Source of the DNA: Diogma glabrata
Lineage: Eukaryota; Arthropoda; Insecta; Diptera; Cylindrotomidae
Length of the DNA: 64,000 nucleotides
Assembly (NCBI GenBank): GCA_963693315.1
Contig: OY856188.1
Location: 190,506,811 to 190,570,810 of the forward strand
Direction of reading: 5' to 3'
Part shown: one piece after another, positions 11,213 through 20,690 of the stretch
How the letters are laid out: each line of letters begins with the position of its first letter
How positions within the stretch are numbered: position 1 is the first letter of the stretch
Notes under the pieces: model-generated
What the model was told of the DNA's origin: nothing
What the model saw: the letters and a program-made list of their open reading frames with translations, nothing else
The model's database searches: none
Made by a program: the position numbers and the translations under genes

Positions 11213-12179
11213 GTATTTAGCAGACAATTTAACGAACAGAAATAGTAACATTATTTCATACAACATAATCCTTTGTTGTCAAACAAAATTAAATATTATT
11301 TCATCTTAGTAGGTGCATAAATGTTATAAATTTGTAATTTTTTTTGAAAAATAAACATAAACATGCAATCATTTATGAATGAAAACTGACATTTTTACTA
11401 TTTGCAAATTGCATTTTCACATAATTTTGTATGTGCATTTTTGTTTTAAATTAATATATTAAGTAGGCGGAAAATATTCGAAAATATTCGCTGTTCCTTC
11501 CTACCAGAAAAAAATAATCAAAACAAATCGTTTTGATTTGCTAAAAAATAGTAAATGAAGCGTTATGATTGGACCTTATTGAAACTTTATTTAATGAGTT
11601 GAATTGTCTATCAAATTTTCTATATTTTTATTAAAAAATTTAAAGAATAAAAATATTTTTTAGTCAGAAATACATATAAAATTGTTGGTAAAATCTTAAA
11701 TTTGGCCCCAAAATTTTGTTCCGCCTCAGGCCCCTTAAAGGCATAATCCGCCACCGATAATATCATTAATAAATGGTTGAATATCATTAATAAATGAAAA
11801 TGCCCTTTCCACCGATGCGTTTGGTCATGGTAAATCAAAAGCGAATTCTAATAAGTTTTGAAATTTCGGTATAAGTAATGCATTCTGTATTAAAATGATT
11901 GAATATTTCGACCTATCGTTGGACATGCTCGAATTGATTTTCATTCCACAATGACAGCTTTTGATAATCACAATACATATTAATTTTTCTAATTTCATTA
12001 ATTCATAAATATGCGATATGATAAAAAATGACAAGAGATGCTGATTTTTGTAAAAGATGATAAAAAGATGACATTTTTTTAAAAGATGACAATCGTTCGT
12101 AAAAGATGACTGTCATCTTCAAAAGATGACGTCTGGTCACCTATGTATGGGTGACCCATATTTTGTTTTATCCAATTTA
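11213..12179. other. Non-coding, AT-rich with short duplications
   Basis: A 17-bp word AATATCATTAATAAATG is repeated at 11759 and 11780. The word AAAGATGAC (or AAAAGATGAC) occurs four times at 12060-12130. No credible gene is visible. Confidence 0.45.
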
Positions 12180-12300
12180 TAAGGTGATCAACCGTCCCCC
12201 TTTTGGAAGGACAGTCCTTCTTTTGTATGTTCTGTCGGAATATGTCCTCCTAGCTGTCCTCCTTTTTGATATTTGAAAACTAATCTGTTAATCTCTGTAT
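12180..12300. repeat. Terminal fragment of a GTCC-rich hAT-like element
   Basis: ACCGTCCCCCTTTTGGAAGG, GGACAGTCCTTC and TGTCCTCC resemble the subterminal parts of the elements ending at 38667 and 45580. Only one end is present; it stops close to the Gypsy LTR. Confidence 0.35.
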
Positions 12301-12335
12301 TCAGAGACTTTTTCATTAGTACACAGCCATCTATC

Positions 12336-12590
12336 TGTTAGGTGCTGCCACCTAACGAACAATAGTGTAACATAAAGTTAGCAGTTCACCTTTTCGAACA
12401 GTCTTAAAAAGGTTTTTCTCATACGTCAGATATAAACAAAGATGGTGATAAATATACACTCTGTAAAAGTGAACATAATAAAAAGCTGTTTAATAAACGT
12501 AATTTATTTATTGTTATTTCGCATGGAATAATTATATATGTTAGGCAACATCAGGAGTCACCTCATAAATAATAAACCAAGAACCTAACA
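12336..12590 (+). repeat. 5' LTR of the Gypsy element
   Basis: It is 255 bp, begins TG and ends CA, with 8-bp inverted ends TGTTAGGT/ACCTAACA. An internal AATAAAAAGC near 12477 and ATAAACG near 12492 may act as processing signals. A second TGTTAGG lies inside near 12539. Confidence 0.95.
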
Positions 12591-12593
12591 GAA

Positions 12594-12612
12594 CTGGCGA
12601 CGAGGATGGTCC
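12594..12612 (+). promoter_or_regulatory. Candidate primer-binding site
   Basis: TGGCGACGAGGATGG follows the 5' LTR after a few bases. TGG at this place is typical of tRNA 3'-end complementarity. I cannot name the tRNA. Confidence 0.5.
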
Positions 12613-12849
12613 AAATGTAAAAAGATATATTTGGCAATGTTGTTCCATGCTAAAATTCAAAATAAGACCATTTTTTTTCATATATATAAACTAAGTGTCA
12701 ACATAACCAAACAAAATTTTTTTGGTATTCAACAATAATTAATTAAATTCAGCAAATAGTTTAATTCATCAAATACAAAAGTTTTTTTAAAATTAATTAA
12801 TTGCAAAAATAAATTAATTAATTACACAAAAAAATCAATTTTGAAAAAG

Positions 12850-13122
12850 CTCAAAAATCAATTTTGAGAAAAATAATATTAATTCAAAAATCAATTTTGA
12901 ACAACTCAAAAATCAATTTTGAGAAAAATATTATTAATTCAAAAATCAATTTTGAACAACTCAAAAATCAATTTTGAGAAAAATATTATTAATTCAAAAA
13001 TCAATTTTGAACAACTCAAAAACAATTTTGAGAAAAATAATATTAATTCAAAAATCAATTTTGAACAACTCAAAAACAATTTAGAAAAAATATCAATTTA
13101 AAAAAAAAATCAAAATTTGGAC
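12850..13122 (+). repeat. 55-bp tandem repeats in the Gypsy leader
   Basis: The landmark CTCAAAAA starts at 12850, 12905, 12960, 13015 and 13069, a 55-bp period (last step 54). Each unit holds two similar halves around AAAAATCAATTTTGA, one ending GAAAAATA and one ending ACAACTC. The array lies between the primer site and the gag start. Confidence 0.9.
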
Positions 13123-13164
13123 AAAATTCAACAATCAATTTTGAGAAATTTTTTGTTTATCACC

Positions 13165-16100
13165 ATGGACGCAAATCAATTCAAGCAGTTCATGCAAGAA
13201 CAACAACAACAAATGTTAGAGTTAATAATAAAATTAACTGGAAATGCTAACACCAAACCAAATCAAGATGAAGATAAACCAGAAATTCAACAAGCGTCAA
13301 CACAAGAAAAATTGATGGAAAGCTTATCAGCATCAATCGAAACATTCAGACCTTCAGAGGGTTACACTTTTGACGCATGGTATCGCAGATACAAGGATCT
13401 TTTCAAGGAGGATGCAAAATCGTTAGACGACTTTGCAAAAGTACGCTTACTATTACGCAAACTAGATACACCAGCGCATGAAAAATTCCTAAACATTATA
13501 CTACCAAAAGAAACAAAGGATTTATCGTTTGAAGAAACCATAGATTTATTAAACAAAACATTTGGTAGACAAGAAACAATCTTTCATCTAAGATATCAAT
13601 GTCTACAATTATCAAAATCAGATTCAATTGATATCATTACACATGCTGCAAACGTCAATAAAAAATGTGAAGATTTTCAAATTAATAAAATTTCACCAGA
13701 ACAATTTAAATGCTTAATGTTCGTTGCAAGTCTTAATTCACCGAGGGATAACGAAATCAGAACTCGATTACTCTCAAGACTGGATACTGAAAATGACGCA
13801 GATCCAATGTCGCTCGACAAATTAATTACTGAAACTCAACGAATAATCAATTTGAAACAAGACACAGCAATGGTTGAATCACCAAAGCATTCAACAATCA
13901 TCAACGCAATGTTTCAAAACAAAAAACAAAGCAATTTTCCTCAAATTACAAAACAGCACAGCAAGTTTGTTGAAAGTAGATCAACAAAACCAAGTAAAAT
14001 ACCTCCAACACCATGCTGGATGTGCGGCGGTATGCACTATTTAAGTGACTGCAATTTTAAAGAACATAAATGTTCAAAATGTCAAAAAGTAGGTCACAAA
14101 GAGGGTTATTGTCGTTCAGAAAAATACACAGGTACAAAACCGAAGTTCAACAAGCAAAATATCAGTCATTACAACGATCGCAGAAACAATAGTAAAAATA
14201 GTTACAAGAACGCAAATAATACACATATATATTCTTGTGGCTCATTAACGTCAGAAAAGCAAAATGAGCGTAAATATATTGATGTCATAATCAATAACAT
14301 ACCAATAACACTTCAGATCGATTCAGCATCTGATTTAACAATAATATCAAGAAAAATATGGGAAAAATTGGGATGTCCAAATAACATCACCAATCCAAGT
14401 CATCAAGGCATCGGTACAGCATCCAAACATACAATTCAATTCATCGCTCAATTCGAAGCTGAGATGAAAGTCCCGTCAATCAACCAACAACAATCAGGCA
14501 GATTCTTCGTAGCAGATATCGAAGGTCTCAATGTTTTGGGCATTGATTGGATAGGCAAATTGGGGATCTGGGAACAGAAAATTGCAGACATCTGCAATAT
14601 CATACAAAAATCACCAGAACCAGCTATCATACAACTTAAACATGAATTTGAGGAATTATTCAATGATCAGGCAGGTCATTGTACAAAAGTAACACCTCAT
14701 ATTCATCTCAAACAAAATTCAAAACCGGTATATCGACCGAAACGACCAGTACCTTTCGCATCACTGCAGCTTGTAGAAGACGAATTAAATCGACTACAAG
14801 AACGTGGCATAATTACTCCAATAGATTTCAGTGAATGGGCTGCACCAATAGTAGTTGTAAAAAAACCAAATGGTAAAATACGCATTTGTGCAGATTACTC
14901 AACGGGACTCAACGCATGTGTTGAACCAAATGAATATCCAATTCCAAATCCGGAAGATATGTTCGCTAGCATCTCAGGCAACAAAATTTTCAGCAAAATT
15001 GATTTATCTGATGCATACTTGCATATAGAAGTAGATGATGAATCAAAGAAATTACTGACGATAAACACACACAGGGGATTGTTTACCTTCAATAGGTTAG
15101 CACCAGGTATCAAATGTGCACCAGGCATATTTCAGCAAACAATTGATGCAATGATAGCAAAACTTAACAATACAAGTGCATATTTCGATGATATTTTCGT
15201 ATATTCAAAAGATGTAGAAAGTCATATGCAAACATTAAAAGAACTTTTCAAAAGATTACAAGATTTCGGGTTCAAAATTAAAGAAGAAAAGTTAAATCTA
15301 TTACAGCAAGAAATAAAGTATTTAGGCTGTATAATAAATCAAGAAGGCATTACATCAGATCCAAACAAGATAGAAGCGATCAAAACAATGCCACCACCGA
15401 GAAACGTATCTGAACTTAGATCGTTTCTGGGCGCAATTAATTACCATGGTAAATTTGTAAAGAATTTACATGATATCAGAAAACCGTTTGATCATTTATT
15501 AAATGCAAACGTAAAATGGGAATGGTCAGAACAATGTGAAACAGCATTCCAAAAAGTAAAAGCAGTTTTATCATCAAAATTATTATTAACACATTATGAT
15601 CCAGCACTGCCAATAATAGTATCGGCAGATGCAAGTCAAAATGGAATAGGTGCTACAATCGCACACCGTTTTCCAGATGGAACAGAAAAAGCCATCGCAC
15701 ATGCATCACATTCATTGGCTAAAAATGAACAGCAATATAGTCAGATAGAAAAAGAAGGTCTAGCATTAGTATACGCAGTAAAGAAATTCAATAAGTATTT
15801 GCTAGGTAGAAAATTTACACTCATGACCGATCACAAACCACTTCTACACATTTTTGGTTCAAAGAAAGGAATTCCAGTACATACTGCTAACCGTCTTCAA
15901 AGATGGGCATTAACGCTATGTAAATACGATTTCAACATTAGATATATATCAACAAACCAATTTGGGAACGCAGATGTTTTATCAAGATTAATATCATCAT
16001 CACAATCAAACGATGAAGATCTTGCCATCGCATGTATGCAAAAACGAAATCAATTCGATGACGAAGTTGAACAAAACATCGCAGTGTTACCTATTACTCG

Positions 16101-16920
16101 TGAAATGATACAAATAGCAACAGGAAATGATAGAATTTTACATCAAGTAACTGAATTCATCAGCTCAGGATGGCCAGGCAAACTGGGAAATAATCAAAAT
16201 CCTGAGTTATCAAATTTCTTCAACAGAAGAGAATCATTATCAACATCAGGTGGATGTATTTTATTTGGAGACAGAATTGTCATTCCATACAAGTTTCGTT
16301 CATTAATTCTACAAACTTTACATAAATCACATGTAGGAATCAATGCTATGAAAATGTTAGCAAGATCCTACGTATATTGGCCAAACATAGACAACGACAT
16401 CACAAATATTGCACGAGAGTGTGGTCGTTGTGCTGAAAATGCAAAAATGCCAATCAAAACACTTCTCCAATCATGGCCAAAAGCGTTACGTCCAATGCAA
16501 CGTATACACACAGATATAGCAGGTCCAATTGAGGGTAAGTGGTACCTCATATCAGTAGATTCATACTCCATGTATCCAAACGTGTCAGAATGTAGCAACA
16601 TTACATCATCAAAATGTATAGAAGATTTAGCAGAATTCTTTGCATTATTTGGAAATCCTGAAACGTTAGTCACAGACAACGGAACACAGTTTAGCAGTGC
16701 TGAGTTCGACGAATTTTGCAAGTCACGTGGAATTGAACACATTAAAACACCTCCATATCATCCAATGTCGAACGGACGTGCAGAACGTTTTGTAGATACA
16801 CTAAAAAGAACAATAAAAAAATCAAAAGGGGAAGGAACGAATAAACAAATTATCACAAGATTTCTTCATGTATATCGTTCTACACCAAATAGAAGAAATG
16901 AAAACCAGAGTTATTCATAA
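13165..16920 (+). CDS. Gag-Pol of the Gypsy element (integrase end damaged)
   Basis: The best start is ATG 13165 in the context CACCATGG; the frame is open 48 bases further upstream. About 1251 codons. The N-terminal gag part is followed by two CCHC knuckles (Cys 284 onward and a second ending near 316). A retroviral-type protease follows with DSASD at 386 in place of the more usual DTGA/DTGS. In the RT, the first Asp is in KIDLSDAYLHI (about 613) and the YFDD box is at 673-676. RNase H has Asp near 822. The integrase zinc motif has His 1053/1056 and Cys 1086/1089. The integrase core has Asp 1117, Asp 1171 and Glu 1207, a spacing of 35. All catalytic residues I can check are present. The frame ends at TAA 16918, just after the integrase core, because of a one-base shift near 16895-16905. 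Confidence 0.95.
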   Translation: MDANQFKQFMQEQQQQMLELIIKLTGNANTKPNQDEDKPEIQQASTQEKLMESLSASIETFRPSEGYTFDAWYRRYKDLFKEDAKSLDDFAKVRLLLRKLDTPAHEKFLNIILPKETKDLSFEETIDLLNKTFGRQETIFHLRYQCLQLSKSDSIDIITHAANVNKKCEDFQINKISPEQFKCLMFVASLNSPRDNEIRTRLLSRLDTENDADPMSLDKLITETQRIINLKQDTAMVESPKHSTIINAMFQNKKQSNFPQITKQHSKFVESRSTKPSKIPPTPCWMCGGMHYLSDCNFKEHKCSKCQKVGHKEGYCRSEKYTGTKPKFNKQNISHYNDRRNNSKNSYKNANNTHIYSCGSLTSEKQNERKYIDVIINNIPITLQIDSASDLTIISRKIWEKLGCPNNITNPSHQGIGTASKHTIQFIAQFEAEMKVPSINQQQSGRFFVADIEGLNVLGIDWIGKLGIWEQKIADICNIIQKSPEPAIIQLKHEFEELFNDQAGHCTKVTPHIHLKQNSKPVYRPKRPVPFASLQLVEDELNRLQERGIITPIDFSEWAAPIVVVKKPNGKIRICADYSTGLNACVEPNEYPIPNPEDMFASISGNKIFSKIDLSDAYLHIEVDDESKKLLTINTHRGLFTFNRLAPGIKCAPGIFQQTIDAMIAKLNNTSAYFDDIFVYSKDVESHMQTLKELFKRLQDFGFKIKEEKLNLLQQEIKYLGCIINQEGITSDPNKIEAIKTMPPPRNVSELRSFLGAINYHGKFVKNLHDIRKPFDHLLNANVKWEWSEQCETAFQKVKAVLSSKLLLTHYDPALPIIVSADASQNGIGATIAHRFPDGTEKAIAHASHSLAKNEQQYSQIEKEGLALVYAVKKFNKYLLGRKFTLMTDHKPLLHIFGSKKGIPVHTANRLQRWALTLCKYDFNIRYISTNQFGNADVLSRLISSSQSNDEDLAIACMQKRNQFDDEVEQNIAVLPITREMIQIATGNDRILHQVTEFISSGWPGKLGNNQNPELSNFFNRRESLSTSGGCILFGDRIVIPYKFRSLILQTLHKSHVGINAMKMLARSYVYWPNIDNDITNIARECGRCAENAKMPIKTLLQSWPKALRPMQRIHTDIAGPIEGKWYLISVDSYSMYPNVSECSNITSSKCIEDLAEFFALFGNPETLVTDNGTQFSSAEFDEFCKSRGIEHIKTPPYHPMSNGRAERFVDTLKRTIKKSKGEGTNKQIITRFLHVYRSTPNRRNENQSYS

Positions 16921-17279
16921 ACAAACAAATTCGGAATAACTTGGATTTATTACGAGGAAAACTACCGAGATCATCAGATCGCAATGTAGAACAAGAACAA
17001 CAGTACAATCGCCATCATGGGGCACGACAACGTGTATTTTACAAAAATGATAAAGTATATGCTTTAGTATACAAAAATCAGAAACCATATTGGGTAAAAG
17101 CAAGCATAGTCGAACGCAGAGGCAAAGTCACATACAACATAAGGCTTTGTGAACGGAATAGAATACTTCGTTCATCGGCGAATCAACTTAGATTACGTTA
17201 TGTATCAGATCAACGTGATCATGAATACAATTCAGATAGTTTGCCACTTGACACATTAATAGTCGCAAACACTCAGCAA

Positions 17280-17370
17280 CCACATCAACAAGTTGAACAA
17301 CAAACTCCACACCAACAAGTTGAACAACAAACTCCACACCAACAAGTTGAACAACAAACTCCACATCAAC
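17280..17370 (+). repeat. 27-bp coding tandem repeat (Gln/His-rich)
   Basis: Units of the form GTTGAACAACAAACTCCACA plus CCAACAA occur about three and a half times in a row. They encode the nine-residue unit VEQQTPHQQ. Confidence 0.9.
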
Positions 17371-17453
17371 AGATGGATTCCGGACACAGATGTAGTCATC
17401 CACAACGGGAACGCCGTATTCCTTCATACCTGAAGGAGTATCAACATCAACTT

Positions 17454-17465
17454 AAGCAAGGGAGA
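17454..17465 (+). promoter_or_regulatory. Polypurine tract
   Basis: AAGCAAGGGAGA sits directly against the 3' LTR, the position of the plus-strand primer in LTR retroelements. Confidence 0.7.
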
Positions 17466-17720
17466 TGTTAGGTGCTGCCACCTAACGAACAATAGTGTAA
17501 CATAAAGTTAGCAGTTCACCTTTTCGAACAGTCTTAAAAAGGTTTTTCTCATACGTCAGATATAAACAAAGATGGTGATAAATATACACTCTGTAAAAGT
17601 GAACATAATAAAAAGCTGTTTAATAAACGTAATTTATTTATTGTTATTTCGCATGGAATAATTATATATGTTAGGCAACATCAGGAGTCACCTCATAAAT
17701 AATAAACCAAGAACCTAACA
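17466..17720 (+). repeat. 3' LTR of the Gypsy element
   Basis: It is 255 bp, apparently identical to 12336-12590, and is followed by GAATTTTTTT. Confidence 0.95.
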
Positions 17721-17739
17721 GAATTTTTTTAGCTAAGTA

Positions 17740-18180
17740 AGTTAAGCTAAATTTTTGTAGCTAAGAATTGGAATTGCTCAATCGAAAGGGTGTTGTTTTC
17801 CATCATGACAATGCCAGACTACACAAATCTTTGATGACCCGCCAAAAAAATGATTGAAATGTCAAATGGGTTGAGCATTTTTGGTGCTGTCATTGTATAA
17901 CCCAGATCTTGCTCCATCTGACTATCATTTATACCTTGTTTTTGAAAATCTTTCTTGATGGAAAAAAGCTTGCTGACAAAAGAGCCACCGAAAATCACTT
18001 GACAAAATTTGTTTGGCGATAAACCACAGAAGTGCTCCTGTAATGGACTCATAAAAAAACCTATAAAAAGGCAAAAGGTTGTAGATAGTAATGACACATA
18101 TGTACTTGATAAAAATTAATTTTCACTCGAAAATTGAATTAAAAACGACGGGTACTTTTTATATTATCTAACAGTTACCG
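17740..18180 (+). pseudogene. mariner transposase C-terminal remnant
   Basis: Across shifting frames the plus strand reads KGVVFHHDNARLHKSLMTR (from about 17785) and later DLAPSDYHLY (17905 onward), the D34D-type mariner catalytic core region. Remnants of the C-terminal DGKKLADKRA segment follow. At the end, GACGGGTACTTTTTATATTA resembles a mariner 3' terminal repeat. Stops and frameshifts kill the gene. The N-terminal half is missing where the Gypsy LTR begins. Confidence 0.8.
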
Positions 18181-18257
18181 GGCCCTTACCCTTTTTCGTT
18201 TGATGATTACCACATATTTTATACTTCTTGAAGCGGCTGTCTGACGAGTCCAACAAA

Positions 18258-18302
18258 TTTTTTATTTATTTTTATTTATTTATTTATTTATTTATTTTTT
18301 AT
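18258..18302. repeat. (TTTA)n microsatellite
   Basis: TTTATTTATTTTTATTTATT and further TTTA units run over about 45 bases. Confidence 0.9.
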
Positions 18303-18529
18303 CTATAAAAATATGTAACATGTGTTGCAGAACACTGAATCCAAATTCTGCGAAGATCGGCAGCAGATGGCGGTAAGTTAAGTAAGCAACATGGAAATAG
18401 ATAACAACCGATGGTTGTTCCATATTAATCCTTTGCTATCAAGAACATACAGAGCGCACATGAACGAGGAATACTGTTTCTCCAATTAATCAGTCAAATA
18501 CGTTTGTTGGTATGTTAATAAAGGTAGCA

Positions 18530-19345
18530 ACACTTCAGTTTTAGCGTGCTACAATACATAAACAGCAATGAAGCTGTGTTGCGAGTTCTTTATTATCCTA
18601 AACATGAAAGTAATCCACCTGTTGTTCTTTTAGCAGTACATCTAGAAAATGAACAACGCGTTTATATCACATCTGTAGATATGAAACAAAACGCCTTGAA
18701 TCTATTACATACAATTTTAACCGCTTTCTTTGCGATATGTCAAAATAAAGCGTCTGCGGAAACACTGCCGTGTTGGGAAATACATACGTACCTAACATGG
18801 CATCCGAATAAAATATTATTTATAAGAGGTAAAGAAGAAGAGCGAGTCGACGAATAATCCAACATATTAAAAAAAATCGATAGGCTGTTCCCCATCACAA
18901 ACAGGATAAATGCTTTTTTTCGCATGTTAATTTACTAATAACAAGTGCTTTCCAGCAATTGAGAACTGTCAACGGCGTTACAATGACACTTTCTGCAGTG
19001 CATGTCAAACTCTGAATTTATTTTAGAACCACCGACACTGGGATGTATCCACTAATGACACTTGCAGCACGTCACCTCGAAACCAAGTTCGGGCTTTGTT
19101 TGAAATCATGCTAACCGCTTACTCTCCTGCATCTACAACAACGTTATGGGAATAATATAAATCGCACATTGTTGAAGATATTTCCTGTCGAAAATGGCAT
19201 AATGATTGAAGATCTGTTAGTAATCGCGTACTTAGTTCTCAATCAATTATTAATGCCACCGCCGAATCGATCTACTGCTTCTGCTTCGTTTAATGTAGAA
19301 TTGCGTCGTTAATATAAATGCAATACTGATGATTTACTTTAATAC
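18530..19345 (+). pseudogene. Helitron replicase/helicase remnant (linker region)
   Basis: The open frame 18546-18857 contains LLAVHLENEQRVYI, then TAFFAICQNKASAETLPCWE and YLTWHPNKILFIR. This is the region between the Rep and helicase domains of insect Helitrons. Further on, in several frames, are LRTVNGV, a SPRNQVRALFEIMLTAYSP stretch, and PPPNRS with ASASFNVELRR, the conserved stretch before the PIF1-type helicase. Multiple stops show a dead copy. The helicase core is not here; its last part reappears at 20.45 kb after a LINE insertion and a deletion. Confidence 0.8.
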
Positions 19346-19349
19346 TAAT

Positions 19350-20420
19350 AAGCCACTGATGATAAGCTTTAATACTAATACACACATTTCAAAATTTCTT
19401 GAAGTAAAATTCAAAATTTTCTATCCAACCGGTACATTTCGGTCTCCTTAGACGAATTTTCGTCAGAGTCTAAACTAATTAACGCTGGTGTACCTCAAAG
19501 CTCAGTATTCTCCCCAACCCTATTTTTGATTTATATCAACGAATTGCTGAAAATCACCAGCAACCAAATAAATAGTTTTGCAGATGATAGTACTCTGCAC
19601 AAGTCGTTCGAGCTCCTTCCTTCAAAAGGTAAAATGCACGAACGAATTAATCCAGCCCGGAGAGACGCTGCCATAAACGTAAATAAAGATCTAAAAAAGT
19701 CGCCGATTGGGGTGACCAAAACCTGGTCAATTTCAACTCTACCAAAAACACAGCTGTTAATCGTTTCCAGATCAAATACTCTGGAACGATCATGTAATGG
19801 CGATGACAAAAAGCGCGTCTAGAAAACTCGGCCTCCTAAATAGATGCAAAAAAATTTTCACTCCATACCAATTGCTCCATGTTTATAAGTCCTATATTCG
19901 TCCCTGCATGGAGTACTGTTGTCAAGTTTGGGGTGCTGCTTCTGTTTCCATCTTGGCCCTCTTGGACTCTGTTCAAAAGCGGGCTATACGAATTGTGGGT
20001 GATCGAGATTTGACATCAAAACTTGATTCCCTACAACATCGTCGCACTGTTGCTGACCTCGTTGTTTTTTACAAATATCGTCATCAACAGTGCTCAGATG
20101 AAATCAGCTGCACCATACCTCAAAATTATTCTTACCCCCGTTCCCCTCGGCAATCGGCTACCGTAACCAGTTAAACGGTCGAGATCCCGCGCTGTCATAC
20201 TGGCAGATCGCAGAAAGACTTCTTTGTCCGAACTGCATACAAATGGAATAGTTTGCCGAAATCCATAGTCTCAGGTGGTTTCAATCCGCAGAGGTTTAAA
20301 ATAAAGCGTTTATCAGCACCTTAAAGTGCAAGTTGTTGTGGGACCTACGTCTTAAAAAGTATTTATGTGTTGTTGTGACACATATTGTAAACCCTATAAC
20401 ACAACACTTTTTATTAAAAA
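19350..20420 (+). mobile_element. LINE copy A (degraded), inside the Helitron
   Basis: This is the same family as copies B (50.7 kb) and C (59.4 kb). Sequence matching the ISKFLEEN region (about 19380-19410) joins directly to the IQNFLS region, so a block is deleted there. SPTLFLIYINELL and the FADDSTLH box follow. A second deletion removes about 35 codons after LLIVSRS (near 19775). CMEYCCQVWGAASVSILALL continues from 19797-20174. The 3' tail with the TGTGTTGT/ACAACAC hairpin and a short A-run ends near 20420. Confidence 0.9.
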
Positions 20421-20444
20421 AAAAATATGTACAAATGCAATACG

Positions 20445-20690
20445 GCTAATTAGCATTTCAGTTTAAAAGATCATAATTTTAAATTTGATTGGCGTCTGCA
20501 ATCACCATCAACAAAGCTCAGGCTCATTCATTAAAAGTGAGCGGTTTAGATGTAGAACGGATTGATGTTTAACAGGTGGCACTTATGAAAAAATCTACAT
20601 CAACTCTAAAACAAATTTAAGTTCTGTACCGACCAAACAATCGGTATACACAATCTTCGGACTTCCTGTAAAAAAACATCAAGTGCATAA
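20445..20690 (+). pseudogene. Helitron helicase C-terminal remnant
   Basis: Reading past stops gives FQFKRS, then ASAITINKAQAHSLKVSGLD and VALMKKS. This corresponds to the last helicase motif (TINKxQGxxL) and downstream segment of Helitron PIF1-type helicases. It belongs with 18530-19345. The AT-rich tail to about 21000 may be the Helitron 3' end, but no clear CTRR-type terminus was located. Confidence 0.7.

Larger units (their letters stand above)
8823..11756. mobile_element. Candidate hAT-like element delimited by CRGTGGCGGATTA ends
   Basis: CAGTGGCGGATTA at 8823 and the complement of CGGTGGCGGATTA at 11744-11756 face each other, each followed inward by GGCCCC-rich sequence. Such ends are typical of hAT-like insect elements. 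No 8-bp target duplication and no transposase are visible. A LINE fragment fills 9235-10870. The call rests on the paired ends alone, and they could be two separate copies. Confidence 0.35.
16905..17471 (+). pseudogene. Out-of-frame C-terminal end of Gypsy pol
   Basis: The pol homology resumes in another frame at about 16905 and runs open to TAG 17469-17471, whose last bases lie in the 3' LTR. It encodes the post-core region (LDLLRGKLPR, then VYALVYKNQKPYW and a GKVTYNIRL stretch) expected after the Gypsy integrase core. A Gln-rich stretch with 27-bp DNA repeats follows. A single-base indel in the A-rich run before 16905 is the simplest explanation for the break. A programmed shift is unlikely this far into pol. 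Confidence 0.8.
12336..17720 (+). mobile_element. Ty3/Gypsy LTR retrotransposon, almost complete
   Basis: The two 255-bp LTRs (12336-12590, 17466-17720) begin TGTTAGGT and end ACCTAACA. I found no difference between them when aligning by eye, which implies a recent insertion. The order is LTR, primer-binding-like CTGGCGACGAGG, a repeat-filled leader, gag-pol in one frame, a damaged C-terminal pol segment, a purine tract AAGCAAGGGAGA (17454-17465), LTR. Domain order (RT, RNase H, then integrase) defines Gypsy. There is no envelope-like frame. The flanks CTATC (left) and GAATT (right) do not match, so no target duplication is visible. Confidence 0.95.

Noticed and set aside
12919..13101. Small peptide gene upstream of gag
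   Set aside because: It is a reading of the 55-bp repeats without a start signal of its own.
12850..13122. CRISPR-like array of regular repeats
   Set aside because: There are no unique spacers; it is a simple tandem array in the leader of a eukaryotic Gypsy element.
16368..16742. Minus-strand frame of 124 codons
   Set aside because: It is antisense to the Gypsy integrase; the plus strand carries all motifs.
17188..17427. Minus-strand frame with Val-rich repeats
   Set aside because: It is antisense to the 27-bp coding repeat.
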